A stretch of 6,098 nt of DNA, from assembly GCA_937954195.1 (NCBI GenBank), contig CALFYR010000187.1, forward strand, positions 1 to 6,098, read 5' to 3'. A program made the translations under genes and the position numbers. The notes below the pieces were generated by a model. It did not search any database. It was not told the DNA's origin and saw nothing but the letters and a program-made list of their open reading frames with translations. This stretch comes from an uncultured Dehalococcoidia bacterium. Lineage in GTDB: Bacteria; Chloroflexota; Dehalococcoidia; Tepidiformales; Tepidiformaceae. Shown piece by piece: positions 1 to 6,098 of the stretch; the stretch's first letter is position 1, and every line of letters starts with the position of its first letter.

Positions 1-1
1 G

Positions 2-1000
2 GCGACGCCGCCCGCACTTGAGATTCTCGATCAGACGGAATTGCCGCACCGCGAGGTGTGGCTTTCGCTGCGTACCGTTGAAGCTCTGCGGGAGGCAATT
101 CTCGCGCTGCGCGTGCGCGGCGCGCCGCTTCTCGGCCTGGTGGGCGCCGGGGGTGTGGCCGTTGCCGCAGAGCAACTTGGCCCCGGCGAGACAGCGCTCC
201 GCGAGGCGACCGAACGAATCGCTTCGGCCCGGCCCACGGCAGTGGAGCTGCGCACTGGTGCCGAGGGCGCGCTGCGCATTGCACTCGACGTCTCGGAACG
301 CGAGCGTGCGACGGCGCTATGGGACCACTTCCACGGCTACCTCAACAGGCGAATCTCTGAGGACCGGCAGCTTTCGGAGCACGGCGCCGGGCTGTTGCCC
401 ATGGGCTCGGCGGTATTGACCCACTGCAACACGGGTGGGCTCGCAACGGGCGGGATCGGGACCGCGCTCGGCGTGATACGTGTCGCCTTCGAGCAGGGGA
501 GGCTGGCGCACTGTTACGCGACGGAGACGCGACCGTTGCTCCAGGGCGCCCGGCTCACCGCATGGGAACTTCGGAAAGCGGGCATTCCCGGTTCGCTGGT
601 GCCAGATACGGCGGCGGCGGCGCTGATTGCCAGCGGGAAGGTGGCCGCCGTGATCACGGGCGCGGACCGCATCGCATTGAACGGCGACAGCGCGAACAAG
701 ATTGGCACGTACGGTCTCGCGGCGGTCGCGGCACGACACGGCGTGCCGTTCTACATCGCGGCGCCAACGACGACGATTGACCCGAAGTGCGCAAGTGGCG
801 ATGCCATACCGATCGAGTTTCGGGACGCGGCCGAGGTGGGCGGATTTGGCGGCGCACGGTGGAGCCCCGACGGACTTGGCGCGTACAACCCGGCCTTCGA
901 TGTGACGCCGGCAGAGCTGATCGCGGGCATCATCACGGAGCAGGGCGTGGTCGCGCCTCCCTATGAAGTAACGCTTGCGAGAGTTGTCTCACGGCCATGA
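2..1000 (+). CDS. mtnA: S-methyl-5-thioribose-1-phosphate isomerase, 5'-partial
   Basis: This cytosolic enzyme converts 5-methylthioribose-1-phosphate, the product of MtnP, to 5-methylthioribulose-1-phosphate in methionine salvage. It belongs to the eIF2B-alpha-like isomerase family. The reading frame is open to the left edge: codons before the TTG at 41 give LEILDQTELP, matching the family's N-terminal LDQ..LP block, so the true start lies upstream and only a few residues are missing (332 seen). Family signatures in order are RVRGAP (about 113-130), LTHCN with the catalytic Cys at 425-427, TETRPLLQGARLTAWEL (about 521-571), TGADRI with the catalytic Asp at 665-667, NGDSANKIGTYGL, and YNPAFDVTPAELI near the C-terminus. 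The usual Asp before ETRP is Thr here. The stop overlaps an ATG (ATGA at 997-1000). A 5-deoxyribose-1-phosphate isomerase role is also possible, since MtnA-like enzymes can accept that substrate. The family assignment is firm; the physiological substrate is inferred from mtnP next door. Confidence 0.93.
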   Translation, partial: ATPPALEILDQTELPHREVWLSLRTVEALREAILALRVRGAPLLGLVGAGGVAVAAEQLGPGETALREATERIASARPTAVELRTGAEGALRIALDVSERERATALWDHFHGYLNRRISEDRQLSEHGAGLLPMGSAVLTHCNTGGLATGGIGTALGVIRVAFEQGRLAHCYATETRPLLQGARLTAWELRKAGIPGSLVPDTAAAALIASGKVAAVITGADRIALNGDSANKIGTYGLAAVAARHGVPFYIAAPTTTIDPKCASGDAIPIEFRDAAEVGGFGGARWSPDGLGAYNPAFDVTPAELIAGIITEQGVVAPPYEVTLARVVSRP

Positions 1001-1053
1001 CGGTGAAAAAGCCGTACACTCAGCGAACCTCGTTTCGCGTGGGCACAGCGTGA
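997..1053 (+). CDS. Possible 18-codon coupling mini-ORF between mtnA and mtnP
   Basis: This is an ATG-started open frame of 18 codons (MTVKKPYTQRTSFRVGTA) that fills the space between the mtnA stop and the favoured mtnP start. Its ATG overlaps the mtnA stop as ATGA, and its own TGA overlaps the mtnP GTG as GTGA. It would therefore carry ribosomes from one gene to the next, and mtnP has no visible Shine-Dalgarno sequence of its own. The peptide is basic, has no recognisable domain, and has no run of one amino acid that would suggest an attenuator. The double overlap could be chance in so short a stretch. I treat it as a candidate only; if mtnP really starts at TTG 975, it has no role. Confidence 0.3.
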   Translation: MTVKKPYTQRTSFRVGTA

Positions 1054-1925
1054 CACCATCGATCCCGCTCGCGGTTATCGGCGGCTCCGGCTTCTACGAA
1101 ATGCCGGGGCTTTCCGACGTCGAAGAGCTGGCCGTGGAAACACCGTTTGGCCCCCCGAGCGACGCGATCCGCGTTGGGATGCTGCAGGGCAAACGCGTTG
1201 CATTCCTCGCGCGACACGGACGAGGTCATACGATCCTCCCATCGGACCTGCCACAACGGGCGAACATGTGGGCGCTCAAGAGCCTCGGCGTTGAGCGCGT
1301 CCTTTCGGTTTCGGCGGTCGGCAGCCTGACAGAGGAACTGGCGCCAGGGCACCTGGTTACGCCCGATCAGCTCATCGACCGGACGCGGATGGACCGCCCA
1401 GCGACGTTCTTCGGCGCGGGCGTGGTAGCCCATGTGGCAATGGCGGATCCGTTCTGCCCGGCGATGCGGATAGCGGCCCGAAATGCCGCGACCACGGCCG
1501 GAGCGAAGGTTCATGGCAGCGGGACGCTCGTCGTTATCGAGGGACCGGCGTTCGGCACGCGGGCGGAGAGCGAGTTGTACCGGTTGTGGCGTGCGGATCT
1601 CGTGGGGATGACGGCCCTTCCCGAGGCGAAACTCGCTCGCGAAGCCGAGCTCTGTTATGCAACGCTTGCGTGCATTACCGATTACGATTGCTGGCACGAG
1701 GGAGAGAGTGTTGACGCAGACACGGTGTTCGAACGGATGGCGAAAAACGTGGCGGTGAGCCAGGCCGCCGTAGGCCACCTCGTCGCGTCGCTCCCGCCGC
1801 GCGCGGGCTGCGGCTGCGCCACAGCGCTGGATACCGCGCTTGTGACCCATCCCGACGCGATCGACGATGCTGCCCGCGAACGGCTGGCACCAATCCTGGC
1901 GCGGCGCCTGGGGGTTCCCGCATGA
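1050..1925 (+). CDS. mtnP: S-methyl-5'-thioadenosine phosphorylase
   Basis: This cytosolic enzyme uses phosphate to cleave methylthioadenosine into adenine and 5-methylthioribose-1-phosphate, the substrate of MtnA. It belongs to the PNP/MTAP family. From the GTG start it has 291 residues, close to the family norm. Motifs are IGGSGF (10-15, phosphate loop), RHGRGH (55-60), SVSAVGSL (86-93), EGPAFGTRAES (164-174), GMTALPEAKLAREAE (186-200) and TDYDCWHE (210-217). The two Asp residues of the last motif (211 and 213) are those that favour 6-aminopurines such as adenine, whereas guanine/hypoxanthine PNPs carry Asn there. The CGCA block (254-257) is also typical. The GTG at 1050 is chosen because family homology begins seven codons later. 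The frame extends back to a TTG at 975, but those 25 residues look unlike the family and overlap mtnA. The stop overlaps the next gene's start (ATGA). 5'-Deoxyadenosine may be a second substrate. Confidence 0.94.
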   Translation: MTPSIPLAVIGGSGFYEMPGLSDVEELAVETPFGPPSDAIRVGMLQGKRVAFLARHGRGHTILPSDLPQRANMWALKSLGVERVLSVSAVGSLTEELAPGHLVTPDQLIDRTRMDRPATFFGAGVVAHVAMADPFCPAMRIAARNAATTAGAKVHGSGTLVVIEGPAFGTRAESELYRLWRADLVGMTALPEAKLAREAELCYATLACITDYDCWHEGESVDADTVFERMAKNVAVSQAAVGHLVASLPPRAGCGCATALDTALVTHPDAIDDAARERLAPILARRLGVPA

Positions 1926-2835
1926 CGATGCTCGTTTCCGGGTGGGTCGCCCTCGACGACATCGAGACACCGTTCGCGAGCGTGAGCAATTCGCTCGGCG
2001 GCTCGGCGACGTGTGCTGCCCTGGCCGGGGCGTTGTTTACGACCGTGCGGCTGCTGGCCGTGATCGGCGAGGACTTCCCGGATGACCTCCGCCGGCGGCT
2101 CGAAGTTCCGAATATGGACCTTGCGGGCTTGAAGGTGATCGACGGCGGGAAGACGAGCCGCTGGGGCGCACGCTACAGCTATGACATGAACTCTCGCGAG
2201 ACGTGGTACCCGGAGCTTGGTGTGAGTATCGAACACCTGCCGCCGCTGTTGCCCGAATGGGCCGATTGCACGGCCGCGTGCCTCGGCGCGGGGCACCCGG
2301 TGTACCACCGCAGCCTGCTGGAGGCGCTCGACCAGCCGAAGGTAACCCTTGTCGATACCATCAAGATGTTCATCGATGAGAACCGGGAAGACCTCCGCCA
2401 GACGATACGGCTGGCCGACTTCGTGACCCTCAACGAAAGCGAGGCTCGTGAGATGGCACAGACGCCGAGCATCGCACGAGCGGGCCGCGCGCTGGTCGCT
2501 GATGGGGCGAAAGGCGTCGTGATCAAGCTGGGCGAGTATGGAGCGGCGTTCGCAAGCGGCGAGGACTACTTCGTCGCGCCCGGATACCCGCTCGAAGAGG
2601 TCGTCGACCCAACCGGCGCCGGGGATGCGTTCGCGGGCGGATTCCTCGGATACCTCGACACCGTGAAGGAAGTGACGTCGAGCGAGATCCGCCGGGCGAT
2701 CATCTATGGTTCGACGGTGGCATCGTTTTCGGTGGAAGGCTTCGGGCCGAGCCGCCTGTTGACGCTCACGCGCGAAGAGGTTGATGCGCGCTACCGCCAG
2801 TTCCGCCAACTGACACATTTCGAGGTTGATGCCTG

Positions 2836-2836
<1 letters not shown>
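1922..2836 (+). CDS. PfkB/ribokinase-family kinase, substrate unknown
   Basis: This is a 304-residue ATP-dependent kinase of the PfkB (ribokinase) fold. Visible features are an N-terminal substrate-side GGSA motif (26-29), VGEDFP-like IGEDFP (48-53), NESEA (171-175), KLGEYG (202-207), and the C-terminal PfkB signature DPTGAGDAFAGG (229-240) with the catalytic base Asp235 and the GAG anion hole. The segment RYSYDMNSRET (84-94) resembles a PfkB group that I recall being encoded beside methylthioadenosine phosphorylase in other bacteria and that carries no experimental assignment I know of. Its ATG overlaps the mtnP stop (ATGA), and a G-rich stretch at 1910-1914 could serve as a weak ribosome site. 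MtnP already yields a phosphorylated sugar, so a methylthioribose kinase would be redundant. Clearing adenosine released by AhcY is the simplest guess, but the protein lacks obvious hallmarks of characterised adenosine kinases. The fold is certain; the substrate is open. Confidence 0.92.
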
Positions 2837-5051
<2,215 letters not shown>

Positions 5052-5058
5052 GGGATTT

Positions 5059-5080
5059 TCGATTGCCGATTGTCGGTCGA
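5059..5080. repeat. Imperfect inverted repeat with short direct repeats between converging genes
   Basis: The 67 bases between the converging stops of ahcY and the membrane-protein gene carry CGATTG twice (5060-5065 and 5067-5072). They also hold an imperfect inverted repeat whose outer arms are TCGA (5059-5062) and TCGA (5077-5080); inward pairing relies on two G-U wobbles. CCGA-TTG-TCGG (5066-5076) is an alternative small stem. No T-run follows on either strand, so I do not call a terminator. The region may be part of a short dispersed repeat or nothing at all. Confidence 0.3.
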
Positions 5081-5118
5081 CGGTCGGGCGCCTTCGCGGA
5101 ACGGGTTGGTAATGCTGC

Positions 5119-5658
5119 TTAGCTGAACGTGAGGAAGTTCCAGATGGCTTCGACGGCTTCGATGGCGGTGAAGTCGTCGAGCCACTTTGCGCCGTGGAGG
5201 ACGTACTCCTGGGCGAGCTTCAGCGCCGTGAGCACCGCGCCGGCGAGGGCGATGTTCTTGCGCGTGAATTCGAAGGTGGGGCGCCAGTGGGGCAGGCTCG
5301 CCACGAACAGGAACCAGAACTCGAACACGTTTGGGAAGAGCAGAAGGAGCGTGCGGCTATCCCAAACCTCGAACGCCACGAAACCGACCATGCGCCAGAG
5401 GTAAAGCACTATGGCGACGGTCCGGGCCGGCCCATCCCATCGGAGGGCAACGACGAGGAACAGCAGCAGGTAGACCTGGTCCACCCACTTGTCGAAGACC
5501 TGGTAGTTCTTGAGCCCGCCGAGATCCAGCAGGTTCATCATGAACAGGTCGCTGAAGTCGACGAGGACGGCGACAATCCCGCCGACGAACGCCCAGCGGA
5601 GCACGGGAAGCGAGCCAAGGATGCGCGCCAGACCGATGACGACGTGTTCGAGCGTCAT
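5119..5658 (-). CDS. Small multi-pass membrane protein, function unknown
   Basis: This 179-residue protein is rich in hydrophobic and aromatic residues and has four or five likely membrane segments, at roughly 18-40, 58-73, 78-98, 103-121 and 135-152. I do not recognise a named family. Features that look conserved rather than filler are an acidic pair inside the first segment (Asp34, Asp37), the charged, aromatic stretch NYQVFDKWVDQVY (51-63), Arg89 and Glu97 in LWRMVGFVAFE, and FPNVFEFWF (108-116). Charged residues within membrane helices hint at transport, binding or a catalytic role, but no substrate can be named. There is no obvious signal peptide cleavage site. The ATG at 5658 lies 26 bases after the phosphoglucomutase stop on the same strand, so the two are probably co-transcribed. 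No good ribosome site is visible. The opposite-strand frame over the same bases is highly charged and unlike a natural protein. Confidence 0.8.
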   Translation of the reverse strand: MTLEHVVIGLARILGSLPVLRWAFVGGIVAVLVDFSDLFMMNLLDLGGLKNYQVFDKWVDQVYLLLFLVVALRWDGPARTVAIVLYLWRMVGFVAFEVWDSRTLLLLFPNVFEFWFLFVASLPHWRPTFEFTRKNIALAGAVLTALKLAQEYVLHGAKWLDDFTAIEAVEAIWNFLTFS

Positions 5659-5684
5659 TGGCGGGCAACTGTAGCAAACTGCGG

Positions 5685-6098
5685 CTACTGGACCCCGGCG
5701 ATCGCCTTACCGGCCTCCAGCACCTGCTTCACGAGCGCCTTCGAATTGACCTCTGTGTAAATACGGAGGAGGGGCTCGGTGCCTGAGAGACGGAAGAGCA
5801 GCCATCCTTCCGCGATCTGGAAGCGCCACCCGTCGGTGCGGTCGCTGGCGATAATGGGGCGGCCCGCGATCTCCGTCGGTTCGGCGGCGTCGAGGGTCGC
5901 CTTGAACTTGGCGTTCGAGCCCGGCTCCAATTCGATGTCGATCCGTTCGTAATGGTGTTCGCCGGTGATTTCGAAGACCTTCTGCATCAGCTCCGAAGGC
6001 TTCTTCCCGGTGGAGGCGGCGTAGTCGAGGAGGTAGAGGCCGGCGAGGATGCCGTCGCGCTCCGGGAGGTGGCCGCGGAAGCCGTAGCCGCCGCTCTC
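5685..6098 (-). CDS. Phosphoglucomutase/phosphomannomutase, C-terminal part (5'-partial)
   Basis: This is the last 137 residues of an alpha-D-phosphohexomutase, which interconverts hexose 1-phosphate and 6-phosphate in the cytosol and feeds glycogen, cell-wall or nucleotide-sugar synthesis. The frame stays open through the right edge; the ATG at 5987 is internal. The visible part begins with the domain-3 sugar-binding loop ESGGYGF, followed by HLPERDG. It ends with domain 4, whose phosphate-binding loop is RLSGTEPLLRIYTE (5751-5792 on this strand). The ESGG form of the loop fits phosphoglucomutase-type or bifunctional enzymes better than phosphoglucosamine mutase (GlmM), which usually has EQSGH. 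The catalytic phosphoserine and metal-binding domains lie outside the window. The gene precedes the membrane-protein gene on the same strand by 26 bases. The superfamily is firm; glucose versus mannose preference is open. Confidence 0.93.
   Translation of the reverse strand, partial: ESGGYGFRGHLPERDGILAGLYLLDYAASTGKKPSELMQKVFEITGEHHYERIDIELEPGSNAKFKATLDAAEPTEIAGRPIIASDRTDGWRFQIAEGWLLFRLSGTEPLLRIYTEVNSKALVKQVLEAGKAIAGVQ

Noticed and set aside
975..1049. N-terminal extension of mtnP from TTG 975
   Set aside because: The 25 residues have no resemblance to MtnP N-termini and overlap mtnA. Homology begins just after the GTG at 1050.
1020..1970. 316-codon open frame antisense to mtnP
   Set aside because: Its composition is Arg- and Cys-rich and motif-free; it is a shadow of mtnP.
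1682..2818. 378-codon open frame antisense to pfkB and the end of mtnP
   Set aside because: It crosses a gene junction on the other strand and is Arg/Ala/His-rich with no domain. The plus-strand frames carry complete family motifs.
5052..5118. Bidirectional intrinsic terminator between the converging genes
   Set aside because: Only weak, wobble-dependent stems are present and no T-run follows on either strand.
5194..5760. 188-codon plus-strand frame, longer than the minus-strand membrane gene beneath it
   Set aside because: The translation is an extreme run of Glu, Asp, Gln and His, typical of the reverse of hydrophobic codons. It also overlaps the end of the phosphohexomutase. The minus frame has coherent membrane helices.

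Overview
The window looks like a chromosomal stretch of a high-G+C bacterium. It has tightly packed genes, several GTG or TTG-type start candidates and four-base or one-base stop/start overlaps. The protein flavours (an adenosylhomocysteinase with the Gly-Tyr-Gly-Trp-Cys-Gly NAD loop and no Lys/Tyr-type tail, and a phosphoglucomutase with the Glu-Ser-Gly-Gly sugar loop) would suit a member of the Chloroflexota or a similar deep-branching, possibly thermophilic lineage. That placement is an inference from sequence style, not from a search. I see no tRNA, rRNA, insertion sequence, CRISPR array or phage gene.

Left and centre, plus strand (2-5051): five genes in one direction. They are mtnA (methylthioribose-1-phosphate isomerase, cut by the left edge), mtnP (methylthioadenosine phosphorylase), a PfkB-type kinase, a GNAT acetyltransferase and ahcY (adenosylhomocysteinase). 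The first four are joined by overlaps. A possible 18-codon mini-ORF bridges mtnA to mtnP, mtnP and pfkB share ATGA, and pfkB and the GNAT gene share TGATG. ahcY follows after 44 bases that hold a seven-pair hairpin and a good Shine-Dalgarno sequence.

The theme is disposal of the by-products of S-adenosylmethionine (SAM). MtnP splits methylthioadenosine (possibly also 5'-deoxyadenosine) into adenine and a 1-phospho-sugar, and MtnA isomerises that sugar. AhcY splits S-adenosylhomocysteine into homocysteine and adenosine. The PfkB kinase may remove the adenosine or phosphorylate a related nucleoside or sugar; its substrate cannot be read from the sequence. The GNAT enzyme has no obvious place in the pathway and is the main unknown of the cluster.

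Right, minus strand (5119-6098): a converging pair, read right to left. First comes the C-terminal part of a phosphoglucomutase/phosphomannomutase (cut by the right edge). After 26 bases comes a small multi-pass membrane protein of unknown function. The 67 bases between ahcY and this pair contain only short, imperfect repeats and no convincing terminator.

Nothing here is clearly a new system. The most interesting items are the unassigned kinase and acetyltransferase inside the SAM-salvage operon and the mini-ORF at the mtnA/mtnP junction.
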